This document shows positions 1 through 13,113 of a stretch of 64,000 nucleotides of DNA, in pieces; the first letter of the stretch is position 1, and the number at the start of each line of letters is the position of its first letter. Where the stretch lies: contig SWDT01000102.1 in NCBI GenBank assembly GCA_009193035.1, forward strand, positions 186,001 to 250,000. The letters run 5' to 3'. Under the pieces are notes generated by a model. The model was not told the DNA's origin, searched no databases, and worked only from the letters and a program-made list of their open reading frames with translations. The position numbers were made by a program, and so were the translations under genes. The stretch comes from Halicephalobus mephisto. Its lineage: Eukaryota > Nematoda > Chromadorea > Rhabditida > Panagrolaimidae.

Positions 1-3000
1 AGAGCGTTGGCGGCAAGTCATAGATACCAACGGTGCATACGTAGTTGAAACCTAATTGTAGTGTTTTAGTTTAAAAGATAAAACAAATTTTTTTAAAAAA
101 GTGCAAAAAATTAGTTGCCAACCTAATATAAAAGTGCTCGATACCCAATATAATGTATTTTTAACAATTTTCCTAATTTTCAGTTTTCAAAATTTATCAT
201 GTGCAGGTTTTTCTCAAATGTACTCTAAGATATCTCTTAGATTTTCCCACATATGACTGTGAAAATAACTTTTTACAGGCCATATAGAACGCATGATAAA
301 TAGTGTAAAATAATACTAAATCACCCTCCTAAACTTTGTGCATATAAATGTGCACTCAATTCCCAATGATTAATATTTCACATAGTTATTATAAGATCGC
401 CATGGAACGAGCGAGTTCGTGAGGGATATAGGAGTTACAACATTCTTGTTTATTATCAACATAGATGCTAGTGATGAAGTAATAGCGATAAATACCTGTG
501 GAAGCCGTGTCAGACTCGACTTATATACTCACATAGATCCTTTATATAGGTGCGTATCAGTCTATGGCTGATCTAAGGATCATTCGCTATTATCATGATC
601 CAGTAGTTATAGTAATAGATAATAATGTGTTGCTTATATTGACTTAAGGACAGAACAATAGCACATGTTTCTGTAAAAATATCATGAAATCTATATGACG
701 TGCGCTGATGAACGAATTTCGAAACAATCTTTCGTTTGTATATTGATGCATTACTACTATGCTTTGTTGCGAAATGCAAATCAGTCTCCAACGCGAAATT
801 CCCGAGTCCATAGAAGTCCGGTTGTTTTTGAGAGCGAGTCGAGTGAGACTTAGAGCTTCAGTATTTAAAGAAACCATCAAATCCCCCACCACAGTATGGC
901 AGAAAGGTGGAAATTATAATTGCTTAAGTTTCCTTTGTATGTTGTATTTGTGACTAAGTTATCGTACTGTACGTTGTTATTGGGTAAAGAAGGAGTATTC
1001 CCTAATTAGAACCTATGTGGAATACGTCAGTATTCATAACATATTTCATAAAGTTTTAAGTCAACTCAAGTAACTTGGTAATTCTAGTGTGTTAGAGTGC
1101 TTAATCTTTTCAGATAACTACTTTTAAACTGACATTTCCCAAGTCCAAGATCTAGAAAAAGTTCTGCTAGAGCAGACTGGTTTGTATTTAAAATTGTACT
1201 TTATATAACTGAAACCTTATGTAGTTTTTGCAGTTTCTCAAAGTCCAGAACCTAAATAATTACCCTATCGGATGTCAACTTTAAAAATTCATAAAAATCA
1301 AGAAAAAATAATATAAACGTGTAGTTTTTTCTATGCATAGTTCGGACCTGAGGATAATAATAGATCTAGGAATTCAACTAGGGTACTACAAATTTAAAAT
1401 TTTTCTCAACTGCAATAACTTTTTATGAATTCTTAATGTCAGTTCCAAAAAGTCGATAAACATAGTTGATAGCTCATTTGATGGACCTCATTGATTGCTG
1501 TTTTTCGGTAAATTAGCTAGTAATTCGACCGATTTTGAATTCACAACAACACATTAATACTTTTTCGAACACACTATAACATCTTACGAAATTTATTATT
1601 GCCCAAGCTAAGAATTTAATCTCAAGATTTGCAGAAAAAACTTTCCCAAAATGTCTGTCCAAAATGCCATTCACGTGCTTTCGAAAATGGTGTAACTTAG
1701 TAGAAGATCAAACGCGTGCTTTCCTCGTGCATTCATAGAAACGAGGACTCATGCAGTCTGCTCCGCCTGCTGTTTATATCCTTTCATGCATGCTTCCTTG
1801 GTCATTTTGTGTCGTATAACGAACCTGCACATTTGATAGAAACTAAACAATGACGAAACGTGCGAGATTTTCATCGAGATAACAGGAGTGCGTGCATCAT
1901 GTCCGAGAACATTCATCCCCATTATCCCCCAATTGTATTCTCTCTTCGTTCCTGGTGTTTCTTGCGATAATGGACTTTGTTCTTGCTTTCAAAATCAGGA
2001 TCAAAATACTTTGTTTTTCTCAATGCTAAGTTTTATAAGCGCCACAAAGTCTGTTGAGGAGTTCACTGCTGGTGAGAAATTGATTTCTCTTAATTCATTT
2101 TCGCGTTTTAATCTAGGTGTTAACCTTTAAACATGTTCATTTTAAAGTTATTTTTTTCTAAAATAAAATTGTGTAAATTTCATAATTTTCCACCAGATTC
2201 GGAAAAATACTAAAAATCTTCCAGAATCTCACGCTATTTTTCAGAAATTTTCCAGACTCCAATAAGAAATTGGATCCTATGTTTGAAAACTCAGGTTCTA
2301 GACGTTTCTAAAAGGTCCCGAAAATGCGTATTAAAATGATTCTGTAACAAGTCCGTTAGTGTTTCTAAAATAGTAGGAGGGTGTTGATTATTTTGTTGAC
2401 TATTATTGGGAGTAAATCACACGGTATCTTTTAACCAAATTAGTGATTCTTTTTTCGCACAATTGATTCAAAATAACGTTAAACAACCACCCTAAATGGA
2501 ATTTGTTCACGACATTTCCGCTCTTTTGAAATATCATCCATCGATCAGGTTGACAAATCATAAACTTTGTACATTGTTTGTACGTGAAACATTGAGACAA
2601 GGATAGTCTCGTTTACGGTCAGAATGGTCGAATTAAGTGGGGTGGTTCGAGGTTCTTCAACGACCACCGAGAAATATTGTCGTTGACGGTGATGGAAGTA
2701 AATACTTTTTCCTAACTTTATTTTGCACGGACGCACATAAACTATCTTACTTTCTGCCTTTATTTTCATCTGAATTTTGTAACAGCGGTGCCTCACGGCC
2801 GTTTGGGCGTCCCCCGAAAGAAGAAATAGGAGGATGCGGGCTCGCACCTCGCGTTGAAGGCGGGCGGTCGGATCGCTTAGTTCTCTTTTTCACCCAGCAA
2901 GCCAGACAGGAGCCGTTCTAGGGTCTCCTCTGGTTTCTATTTTACCTTTTGAAGGCAAATATGCCCAACTGATCCCCTAGATTAATCCGATATCTTCGTC

Positions 3001-3130
3001 ATTTCTTATTTTATCTGAGAATTATGATATTTTTTCAGATCCATCTAATATCTTCAGAACTGGCTCTATCACTTAGCAATATATTATATCCCTTCATAAT
3101 CGCCATAATTGAGTTCTAACCTTATTGAGA
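1..3130. other. Gene-free region upstream of mdl-1
   Basis: No coding exon could be supported here on either strand. Short open frames (for example 759-953 and 1888-2130, plus strand) lack splice context and family resemblance. A G+C-richer island at about 2785-2890 stands out from the AT-rich surroundings and could be a promoter or a non-coding first exon of mdl-1. One CACGTG E-box lies at 1672-1677. A stretch near 2190-2340 belongs to the diffuse GAA/TTC-rich filler seen in many introns of this window. Confidence 0.6.
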
Positions 3131-6100
3131 ATGAATACCTTGACAATTGATCACCTTATTCGTGCTGCCCAGTTGTTCGAACAACAATCAGCTCTTCAAC
3201 TTGGATTGGTTGGTCGAAGTGAGTTACATTCCTCTTACGTATTTCATCGTTTTCGTTAACGTTGCCCCTATGCGTCATCGCAATCTCTTTTGAACTGTGA
3301 TTTTTGCAAAAACCAAGCAAAAGAATTTTTTGATTTTTCGCGATTCAAGAGCCAAGTTTTACAGGACCGGAAGTTGAAGAAACACTCACAAAAATGGCTG
3401 TCCCTAGCTATAGTATTCTTTCAACCAATCATAACAATAATGGCTACTGTACTTCCTACAATTCGGGCAATTCTTCAACCTCTAGTCTACGCAGCTCTCC
3501 CACAAGCAGCATGTTATCTTCGGGTCCTACCTCTCCTCTCCAGATACCTCCCCAACCTTCCTTGACCACAATCAAGAAGAAGTCTGCATCAAATTCCAAA
3601 CAAAGCAGGTTAGTTTTTGATCTGTACTGATGAATGCAAAAATATCTTATCAATCAATCTTTGTTCCTCTTCGTTCAGAGGTGATTAGTGATCTGTTCTA
3701 GATTCATCAATGCGTGAGTTTTTGGGTTTCGTGGCAAAGGCGATTGTAATTCTGCGTTTTTCTTCTCTTACGCAATTCCTAAGCATTTCGGTGCAAATCT
3801 GCAGGTAACGATACTTTTCTAGTTTACCATGTGAGAATCATGTGATTTCTAGTTATCACGTGAACATATCAATAAACCAGAATTTGTGAATTTAAAATTA
3901 AATCCAAAATTGCTTAAGATTCCGATTTTGTTTATTTATACAATTTCAAAAGCTAGACAAAACTCGATTTTTGCTTCCACGTCGTTTGTCGTGGATTTAA
4001 ATAAACATCTGCGCGATTACTCACGAAAACAGCCACGAGCATTAGCTTGTTTATCTGCAAAATATTTACTACGTCAACATCAATTTAAAAAACTAGTACC
4101 TAAATTTTTATTTTAATGGGGGATGATCCAAATAAGGAGAATTTTCTGAGATTAGTCATGTGCATGTTGTTCATTTTGTTGATCAATGACCAGAATACTC
4201 CTAATTTCTTTCAAAAGATGGAAAGCTCAGCATGAAACGAATCAACAACCGGTCGCGCACTTGATATACTAAGCCACATTCTTGTCTTTTACATCTAACA
4301 TGCGGTCGTGCATACCCTATGCTCACGTGCAAATCACATCATCGTCGCTGACAAAGAAAATGTGACAGGAATATACTTTGCTCTATCGGACAACTGACGG
4401 TACTTGTTCCTTCGTCAAAAGGAAGAAATTGATCATGTGTATACATGTGACTTGAGTTTACGTATTATTTGCATTTGAGCGATTGACTGATCGGGGATTC
4501 CGATGCACTTCTGATCGATACAGATGGAGTCGAGCGCATGGGGAACTGGATTTTTCATAAAAATAGAATAAGATAAAAGAAATTAAAGAAGAGACAAATT
4601 GCAACAAGTTTAACAGGGATATTTCAGAGCAGCTCATAATGAACTTGAAAAGAATCGTCGAGCTAATCTGAGAAGCTACCTTGACCAGATCAAAGATATT
4701 CTTCCCCCTGAGTACGATTCTTCAAGGGACACGACTCTCTCATTGCTTACAAGGGCTAGAAATCACATCAGGGTGAGTTTTGAAACTTTTCTTACAACGA
4801 TTGCTTTCGTCATCATACACTTTGGGAATTGTGTTCTATTGACGAGCTTAAGGGTGATTTGTGCGTCTTAAGTGGGGTTGTCTCTGCTATCGAGAAGAAT
4901 AACCAAACGGATGACATAGAAGCGTTCGTTGAACAGTTCACGTGTTGTCCACATGTACAAATCCGAAGTTGTTTACTACTCCGACGCGCCCAGCACGTGG
5001 CGATGAGCGCTCACTTCATCGCTGCAGTCAGTCAGTCGACGTTTCGTGGCGGAGTGTTATTCCAATGGGGATCCTATAGTTTTTGCACGAAGAAAGACAG
5101 ATGCTTTTATACTTCCGTTGTTACCGACGGACGCCTCCACACTTTCGACCAATACGCGAACAAAACGAGGATTTCTGCACTGCTGGCTTCTGTTCTTTGA
5201 TCGAGTAACCAGTGGTTGTTGAAAGAACGTTAGATATAACAAAACGCGCTTTCATCGGGGATCCAAACAATTCAAAATATTGAATTTGAAAACTGTAGTT
5301 GAAATTCACCCTTGCAAAATTAAGATTATTAAATAAGGATTAATAATTTACTGCTCTTTAGCAATGGAGACAGAAACGTGATTCACTCATTTGTCGACGA
5401 AATGAGCTGGCTATCAGAAATGCACAACTGAAGGAACGAATCGAGAAGGCCAAATTGTTCAGAGACGCTAAACGATGTCGACAAGTCGAAAAACCTTCAG
5501 AAGAAGTCAAATCTGAACCTGTTGAAACCACCCCTGTGATTGAAGGTAGCCGAACTTCTTCCCCAGTCTATTTGGAATATAGTCCATTAAGCAAACCAGC
5601 GCCAACAACCATGCCAACTCCGAAAATGGTCACAATAGATCCCTACCTCGAAGGTCTCTTGCCAGCAGCACCATTGATCTACCCCTACGTCTACCAACCT
5701 CGGTCTACTCTTATTTAACTTAATCTCATCAACTGACACCCTCATCAATCCGAGTCCAATGGGAAACCTGACATTTTTGTTATTTTTTCCTTGTTTTTGC
5801 GCAGAGCGCAACTGATATTTTTAAAATTGTTCAAGTCTGGAACTTTGCCCAGTAGCATTTGCGTGGATTTGTTCATCTACTCTTGAATAGGGCCTCTAAC
5901 GTGATCGAATAGCTTTAATAATCTATGCAAACTGTAGCCTTCTTCAAGGCAATTACAATTTGAAAATGAATTAGTTTCGGGTTTTGATATTTGCAGTTTG
6001 TCAACATTTCCGGTTCTCAGGTAGCTATAAACAGTTAGATTTAATCCGTGTTTTAACAATTTTTATCTCATTCAGTAAAAGAATTCGGTCACGTGGCGTT

Positions 6101-6202
6101 GTCCATGCAATAGTTCTCTGGATGTTGTTTTTGTTAGAATGTTATGATCGTTGCAATCTCCATTGGACGAATAATAAACCCAGGTGTTGAATTAAGCACG
6201 TG
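1672..6202. promoter_or_regulatory. Cluster of seven CACGTG E-boxes around mdl-1
   Basis: Perfect palindromic CACGTG sites occur at 1672, 3857, 4324, 4939, 4994, 6090 and 6197. Four are in mdl-1 introns, one upstream and two downstream. This is the hexamer that Mad/Max-type bHLH-Zip dimers bind. The density is well above that elsewhere in the window, where isolated sites were noticed at 13144, 13518, 26575 and 37659. That the gene regulates itself is inference. Confidence 0.6.
3131..5718 (+). CDS. mdl-1: Mad-like bHLH-leucine-zipper transcriptional repressor
   Basis: Predicted exons 3131-3218, 3365-3608, 4628-4772 and 5362-5718 join in frame to 277 residues. Residues 1-29 (MNTLTIDHLIRAAQLFEQQ) look like the amphipathic Sin3-interaction domain of Mad proteins. 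Residues about 108-159 are the bHLH, with the E-box contacts H114, E118 and R122 in HNELEKNRR. A leucine-zipper-like helix follows at about 160-192. The C-terminus is Pro/Ser-rich. Known role of the family: a nuclear partner of Max-like proteins that binds CACGTG and represses growth genes through Sin3/HDAC. Length is close to that remembered for C. elegans MDL-1. Several CACGTG sites lie in its introns and flanks, so autoregulation is possible (inference). Confidence 0.9.
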
Positions 6203-6597
6203 AAAGCAATGTGATTAATGGAAAAATAGTATTTCATAACTTTTTTCATTTGCATTTAAACAATTAAATCGTAAGGGAATCAATTCTTCGACCAACTTAT
6301 AAAAAATAGTAAATACAAAGTAATTTCTCGACAATAGCAAGTAGTAGTTTTTAACTGGCTGGTAAACATCGTTACAATTAATGCATTCATGCTTTATAGA
6401 CGGTTATTTAATCTTTAACCAAAGAACATTTATGTTTATCGAAAGACATTTCTACGTTCTCCTGTAAGAAAACTTATGCAAGGTGAAAGAAAGTTTTAGC
6501 GCAAATTTATCAAGCGAAACAAATATCTATTTACACCAAATTCTCATGAGATAGACCCTAAAATACAACTACAAATCTACATTAACAATACGATATA
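5719..6597. other. Downstream region of mdl-1, no gene seen
   Basis: This stretch holds the presumed 3' UTR of mdl-1, with an AATAAA-containing stretch near 6171 as a possible polyadenylation signal, and two CACGTG sites. No coding exon was recognised. Confidence 0.5.
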
Positions 6598-6816
6598 TTA
6601 GATTTCAAATCGGTCACCTTTTGCTTTTTCACAAGCCTTCGGACGCTTTGGTACCACATTCACTATAATACAAAACATTTTCAAAGGGATTTCATTCCAG
6701 AATTTCAATAAAGTTATCTTGAGAGATTCTAAATTCTTGTGAGGCTTAGCACAGACTTTGCTCTTCAAGTATCCCCAAATACTAAAGTCCATTGGACTCC
6801 ATTCTGATGAATTCAC
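6598..6816 (-). pseudogene. Mariner-type transposase C-terminal relic
   Basis: The 72-codon open frame carries the end of a mariner/Tc1-superfamily transposase: SPMDFSIWGYLKSKV (the usual D-x-N-P-M/L-D-Y/F-x-x-W-G-x-L-K segment), AKPHKNLESLK, and PKRPKACEKAKGD near the stop. The residues before it, where WPPNSPDLNP is normal, are decayed, and the upstream catalytic region could not be found in one frame. It is therefore a dead fragment. The Merlin element starts about 240 bp away and may have landed in or near this older copy. Confidence 0.7.
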
Positions 6817-7058
6817 CGATAATTCTAACGTGCAGATAGAAAGATACTTTTGATGTCATTATGGAGCTTTGGACAATAGCTTCGAAATCACTGCCAAAAG
6901 CGTTCAGTTTTTTGGGGAGTTCTATTGCAGTTTTACATATTTAAACTCTTTCCTATTCTGTAGATGATTAAATAGTTGCTTGTAAAAATTCAATGGGTTA
7001 CGTTATCTAAACTTACCAAGAGATCCATGATCTTAATGTCAAATCGAATAAGAAATTC

Positions 7059-7834
7059 GGTACTTTCCCGTTAGCTGACCGCATCCTCCCGAAACGAAAA
7101 TTCTTTTGGCGCGCTTTAACCTATTTTTAAAGATTTCTCTCGATATTTAATACTTTCTTCCAATTTTCCTCCTCCTACGCTCTGCACATTCAAAGAAAAA
7201 TACTACTACAAGTTCCTACAGAGGAATGACATGTCGATAGATGTGTGCAAAAGTCGTTAGTTCACTTCCATTTTCCTCTATCAATAGAGAAGTTGTAATT
7301 AAAATAAGGATTCATCTATTTCAACAATCATACCAGGTCCTCCTATTTTCTTTCTTTCTCTTTTGCGTAGAGATTCTGCACAAATTTCTCGCAATGCTGC
7401 GTTCCACACCACTGGTGTGTTTCTATCCACGCCAAGCTCTTCTATACAATTATTAATGGAGAACCATTCTTGAGACCAAAAATAAGTTAGTCGAATAATA
7501 GTAAGAAAAGGTAAACGCGTGCCTTCTAGCCATGTATTACTACACAAACTAATACTAGTTCTACAAGTACTTTTACAACAACGCCAATGCCCTTTATTAA
7601 TGTCCAAAGACATTCTATGACCGTTTAAACAGAATTTTTGTCTATGGAGCACACCACGGTCTTGTAAGAAGTATATTGCGTCTTTTTCTGTACTTGGGAA
7701 TTCAAATAACTTCATGCTGATAAGAAAATGGAAGAAAAACGTTAAATAATAAAAAAAAACATTTAAAGTAGGCTAAAAGCATGCCAAAAGAATTTTCGTT
7801 TCGAAAGGATGCGGTCAGCTAACGGGAAAGTACC
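7059..7834 (-). mobile_element. Merlin-type DNA transposon, internally deleted, with TIRs and TSD
   Basis: Two inverted termini of about 57 bp bound this 776 bp element: left 7059-7115 starts GGTACTTTCCCGTTAGCTGA, and right 7778-7834 is its reverse complement, with only about five mismatches over the arm. An 8 bp flanking duplication is present with one difference: agaaattc (7051-7058) and agagattc (7835-7842). Merlin elements are known for 8-9 bp duplications and IS1016/IS1595-like transposases, and the internal open frame fits that. Most of the catalytic domain is missing, so the copy is non-autonomous. The well-matched ends suggest mobilisation in trans not very long ago. Confidence 0.9.
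7299..7715 (-). pseudogene. Merlin (IS1595-like) transposase, N-terminal part only
   Basis: The frame starts 63 bp inside the right TIR and runs 138 codons. It shows a zinc-ribbon pattern (CLNGH ... WRCCKSTCRTS) and then the conserved entry to the DDE domain, GGPGMIVEIDESLF, whose Asp is the first catalytic acid. The frame then meets a stop, and only about 180 bp remain before the left TIR. The second Asp, the final acidic residue and the C-terminus are therefore absent. It lies wholly within the TIR-bounded element. It cannot encode an active transposase. Confidence 0.88.
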
Positions 7835-7842
7835 AGAGATTC

Positions 7843-10122
7843 TTATAGAGAAGATCCATTTCATTTTCAACAATGTTCGAGATGTAATCAAATTGTTCGA
7901 AATATATAGATGAAAATCTGTAATAATTGGCAACGAAATGTTCGTAATAATCGTTTGTAAGTTCGTTACACTTGTGAAAACTGCAGGAAATATGGCCCAT
8001 TATTAACTATTCTTGACAATAAAGCAGAAGATGCTATTCAAATTATCTCAAGTTTATTGACTTCTAAATGATGACACAATTGTAAGTTTCGCTATGAGGA
8101 AATGATATACATCACTTGAATAAGCTGCAAAAACTTTACCTATTGTAATCATTGTTCAAAGTAATTTTCTTTCCCTAATTTGTGTATTAATTACTACAGA
8201 ACTATTAAATAAATTGCAGTAGCATGATTTGTTAGATATGTAAGATTGTATAAATCACCACTATATTCAAAAAACGTGTTGTTTATTATTGAAAACAGAT
8301 TGCTTTGTTATTGTTGGCAATCTTTTAACGGGAATTTTCAAATCAAGCCTAAGGAAACAGTATGTCAATATAAGATAATTTAATTAATGTTACATTACAA
8401 AATCCACAAAGTTGAGTTTCCCAAATCAGAAAGTCTAAAAAAAGTTTAATAGAAACGATGTTGGGATATTAGGGAAAAATATTGTATTTTCTCCCAGAAT
8501 TTAAGAGTAATATATTAAAATAACCAACTTGTATTCCATCTAATGATAATTATATTAGGATCTGTTTAACTCTCTTATTGGTAAAATCATCAATTTATTC
8601 TGGCCTTATCATAAAGGAATTTCCAAATTAATTCTTCATATATTAGACTTAATTTTATTTCAAGATTATTATATGCAGTTGAAATCATCACTTGAAGTTT
8701 TATGAAAAGCTGCACATGTTGTAATCAATCTTCGGAGTATTAATTCACAAATTATGGCACATGTCACATTGAAATACAAAAGAATCGTTGATTTCCATAA
8801 TCAGTCTTGAGTTAATTGTTTTACAATTACCGTCATGTCTTTGTATTTAATAAATTGTCGTATTATTTGTATTTTTGACTTACAAAGCTGGGAATTGATA
8901 CGATTTACTCAATGAACCCAAATATTTTCCAAACAAGGCTTCAATGAAGGTTATTTTATGCCTTGGATTGAATTTTTGTTTTCTGAAAATTTAAATATTG
9001 GCTTTACTTCCTAGCATGATAACTCTTAAATTCATATTAATCGAAATATTATTTTCTGGTTTTAAGGTTACAATATCCAACTTCATAAGCAATTAAGAGA
9101 TTCTGTTGATAATCACTATTACAAATATCTATTTGCTATTGTAACCGGAGATATTTTGAAAGAAAGTTTGACTTAGAAAATGTTCTACTTCAAAGTTGGT
9201 TAGCCATTCCTCAAAAATTCATGAATAATCTAATTATTTCTGTACAAGATTAAATGTTTAAAACTATTACAAACAATGATAGATATATTAATTATTATAA
9301 TATTATTCTTTATATAGAAAGTTGAATAAAATTAAATCAACATGTATGTTTTTCTTAATAATACTAAAACATAGGAAATGTAAATCTTTTCTCTTGAAGA
9401 TTTTTAGTATAATTAGTATGGTTGAAAAACAGGAAAGTAATTTTTGATGTTCTACTTGATAGTATAATCGAATAATTAAGTTATCTCTTAGACGAAAAAT
9501 ATTATCAACATGTTTTTATTGTATTGCGTAAGAAATCTCGCTATTATAAAAATTAAAGAGCTTTGTTATAAAATTATCAGTAGAAATTTCAAAGATATTT
9601 TAGAAAATTCCAAAATTTGATTTCTTATATCCTAGTTTCAAAAGTTTCTATTAGACTCCAGAATATTTCGGACACTTCCATGAAATTACGGAATATGATA
9701 GAACCTTCCACAATGGTTGAAATGTAAAAAATAAATTTTTTATGCTCTGGTTTTTTCATACAAATGATTGCTTTTTATTTTTTCTCCTATATGAATCATT
9801 CCATCCTGCTTCTCCGTTTACAGCAGTAAAATAACGAGAGAGTATGATACATTCCAATTGCAGTTAACATTGATTCGCATCTGGTTTGACTTTATTTCTC
9901 TTAGTTTAAATCAGTCACCTGTTGATCTTTCCTTCAAATCCGAAATATCCTTTGGCTTTATGAGTCACAGCCGTATTTTTTGTCGTCACCTGGGGGAAAA
10001 CGACGAAGGACAGAACTGACACACCGCGTGTGATGTGGGCGTTGTAGATAGTCGATTTTCCAATCCACATCGTTTCGAAGTTATTCGTTCATTTCTTGGT
10101 TTAATCCGTCCGTCGCGTACCA
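7843..10122. other. AT-rich intergenic region, no gene seen
   Basis: Both strands are closed by frequent stops, and no splice-linked coding segments were recognised. Part of 9590-9720 is the GAA/TTC-rich filler also found in introns elsewhere. The last 250 bp (about 9860-10120) are less AT-rich and are the likely promoter of the secreted-protein gene that follows. Confidence 0.6.
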
Positions 10123-11341
10123 TTGTTTGGAACAAGGTTTCAAACTGTCAACATGACTTTATTACGTGTTTCGTTCATATATTGCTTTTATTTTTTCTTC
10201 ATCGTACACGGTGATGATTATCTTCCTATTGATAAAGGAAATCCTTTGTTGACCCACTGGACTGAAGAAAATGAGATCAGGGAGAGAATTAGTGAATATG
10301 CCGATAAGAAATTTGCTCAACATTATCATTTCTTTGCTAATATTTCCGAAAATGATACAAAGAAAACTCCAAAACGACTTCCAATCATCAGAAAAAAACG
10401 AGATGCCCTCGTTGGATCAATCGCCACAGCCGTTGTAACTGGCATGATTGGTAATGATTTTTAAATATCTATAAAATAAAATACCGTTAAAAATTCTACA
10501 ATTTTGTGAATTTTCGGAATCTCCTAAAGCTCACTACAAAATACTAAAGTCTTCTAAAACCTTGTTGATATATCTAGAGTCTTCCAGAATTTTAATAGAA
10601 ATATTTTAAATTAAGATCTAAAACCTATGATTCTAAATATTTCCAAAAAGTCCTTAAAATTTGTACCAAAAAATTTCATAAAAATATTCATTTTTTATAA
10701 TATTATTATTTATATATTCATTCAGGAATGACAGCGAAGGCAGTATCTGACTTAACAGCCTTTCATCCAATTCCATCTAGAGGAGGATGTGAATGGTGAA
10801 TTTTTAATTTCTTTTACAAAATTTAGAATACCATATTTTAAGGTTCGGAACAGCTCCTCTTTGTAACTACCCGTGTCCTCCAGAATACGATTACATCCGA
10901 CCTCATAATGGACGTTGTTCAAGTTTCTGGTTTGCTGGATTATGTAAGCCAGATCCGAGTTTCGGCGAACCATGCAGTACTATCCTTGGAGGTTATTTCA
11001 AAAAAAGATTCTGTTGCAAGTAAGCGTCTGATCCGCTTGATTAAATTTATTTTTTAATTTCCAGATCTGATCCAACAGATTGCACTTGGAGTGGTCGTTG
11101 GATGGGGGCGAATACAGCTTACAACGCTTACTGTAGATACGATAACAGTGTAGGTCTTTGTGGAGAATTGACGTGTTCCATCAATCATTACGAAATGAAG
11201 GCCACTGCTTCATCGATAATCGGCGGAGAGAGGTGTGACGAAATTAAAATGTTCAATGCAACGGGAAGGGCAACTTGTGGATTCATCGCTTGGTACAATC
11301 AAGAAGAAGAAGTTGTTAATAGTTGGTATAAAACATCATGA
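10123..11341 (+). CDS. Secreted Cys-rich nematode orphan with a dibasic cleavage motif
   Basis: Predicted exons 10123-10450, 10726-10795, 10843-11019 and 11065-11341 join in frame. The better start is probably the ATG at 10153 (273 residues), which puts a hydrophobic signal peptide (MTLLRVSFIYCFYFFFIVHG) at the N-terminus. Counted from there, RKKR at 80-83 is a proprotein-convertase-type site. It is followed by a small-residue hydrophobic stretch (DALVGSIATAVVTGMIG). The C-terminal half is Cys- and aromatic-rich (GTAPLCNYPCPPEYDY, FKKRFCC, DCTWSGRW). I do not recognise a named family; GTAPxC...CP patterns recur in uncharacterised nematode secreted proteins. The gene converges on dpm-1, with 97 bp between stop codons. 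Confidence 0.75.
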
Positions 11342-11438
11342 TTGTTGCTTTATTTAATTGGTATTTTATCAACGGGTCAACAGGGATTTATAAAATAACA
11401 AATTCCGTATTGCGAAAAGCCCGAAAACGATATCATTA

Positions 11439-12223
<785 letters not shown>

Positions 12224-12351
12224 ATTGTCTAAAACATAACCCATACATTAATCAACTGTGTAAATCCCATAAAAGTATAAAACGACATGTTAAATCGTTC
12301 CAAATCAGGTAAAAATGATATTCATTTTTATCACCTAACAAACTAAAGTTC

Positions 12352-12728
12352 TTATTTCTTTTTTTTTGGTTGATCTACTTTGAAAAATGCTGTATATTGA
12401 TTAAGATCAAAGTTATCGTCAATGACTTCCTCCTTGATCTGCTTCACTTTGGGCTTTCTTGCGGCCAATCGAACAAGACGTTCTTCTTCGTTCAACGACT
12501 TCAGATCAACCGGGAACTGAACGAAATGTCTCGGTTCCTTAGTCCGGGCATTGATAGTAGATCCGTCAGGCAACATGATAGTAGTCTGATACTGCTTAAT
12601 GAACTTCTCCCGACCGATTTTTCCGAGCGAACTACGATAGGCATTCAAACAAACTAAAAACTCATATAAATTTCATTTAAAATCATCTGTATCAAGAATT
12701 ATTTACCTGAACTAGTTGAAAATGACAT
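12352..12728 (-). CDS. mrpl-55: Mitochondrial large-subunit ribosomal protein L55
   Basis: Predicted exons 12728-12707 (22 nt) and 12653-12352 join in frame to 107 residues. The core IMLPDGSTINARTKEPRHFV, then FPVDLKSLNEEERLVRL, matches the bL55m pattern (DGST-I-x-R-x-x-EPR, P-x-D-L-x-x-L-x-x-E-R). The N-terminal MSFSTSSVCLNAYRSSLGK is Ser/Arg-rich without acids, as expected of a mitochondrial presequence. An upstream in-frame extension to 12944 exists, but TACTAG just before the chosen ATG looks like a trans-splice acceptor. It is the first gene of a likely two-gene operon with dpm-1. The short first exon makes the join the least certain part. Confidence 0.85.
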
Positions 12729-13113
12729 TGTGGAACTAGTAGGAACAAAATAAAAAGCATTCTTCACCAAAGAATTCAGAATCATTTCGAAAAATATCAA
12801 AATCAAATATAACGTGGCAATCGCGGAAATGCTCAGCTTGGTTTGGACCCCGTTCGTGTCGGGACCAAATTCGATTGAACAAAATGTTTCACGTTTCAAA
12901 AATCCATATATCCTCCGGGATTTTATTTTTTTTATTATCTCCATTTCGTGAATTCAATATTTCCGAATTATTAATATTATTGTTTTTTATAATTTTTAAT
13001 ATTCGTATATTAATTAAATTAAGAATTTCGAAATTAAATTAGATTTTTTGTCGTGTTTAGGATTATGAAAAAATCAGATCGATGATTTTTGATTTTAGAT
13101 CATTGGGAGAAGC

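Noticed and set aside
391..570. LTR-like or promoter-like block with TATATAGG and TCAGTC
   Set aside because: The spacing between the two motifs is too short for a core promoter, and no terminal repeats or duplication were found.
4829..5200. 123-codon plus-strand frame inside an mdl-1 intron
   Set aside because: No family resemblance. The bHLH and zipper exons on either side join perfectly without it.
7815..8000. Minus-strand frame next to the Merlin right end
   Set aside because: No transposase motif; it crosses the TIR and the target duplication.
12699..12944. Longer N-terminus for mrpl-55 with a membrane helix
   Set aside because: A TACTAG acceptor-like site precedes the downstream ATG, and a membrane helix is not expected in this protein.
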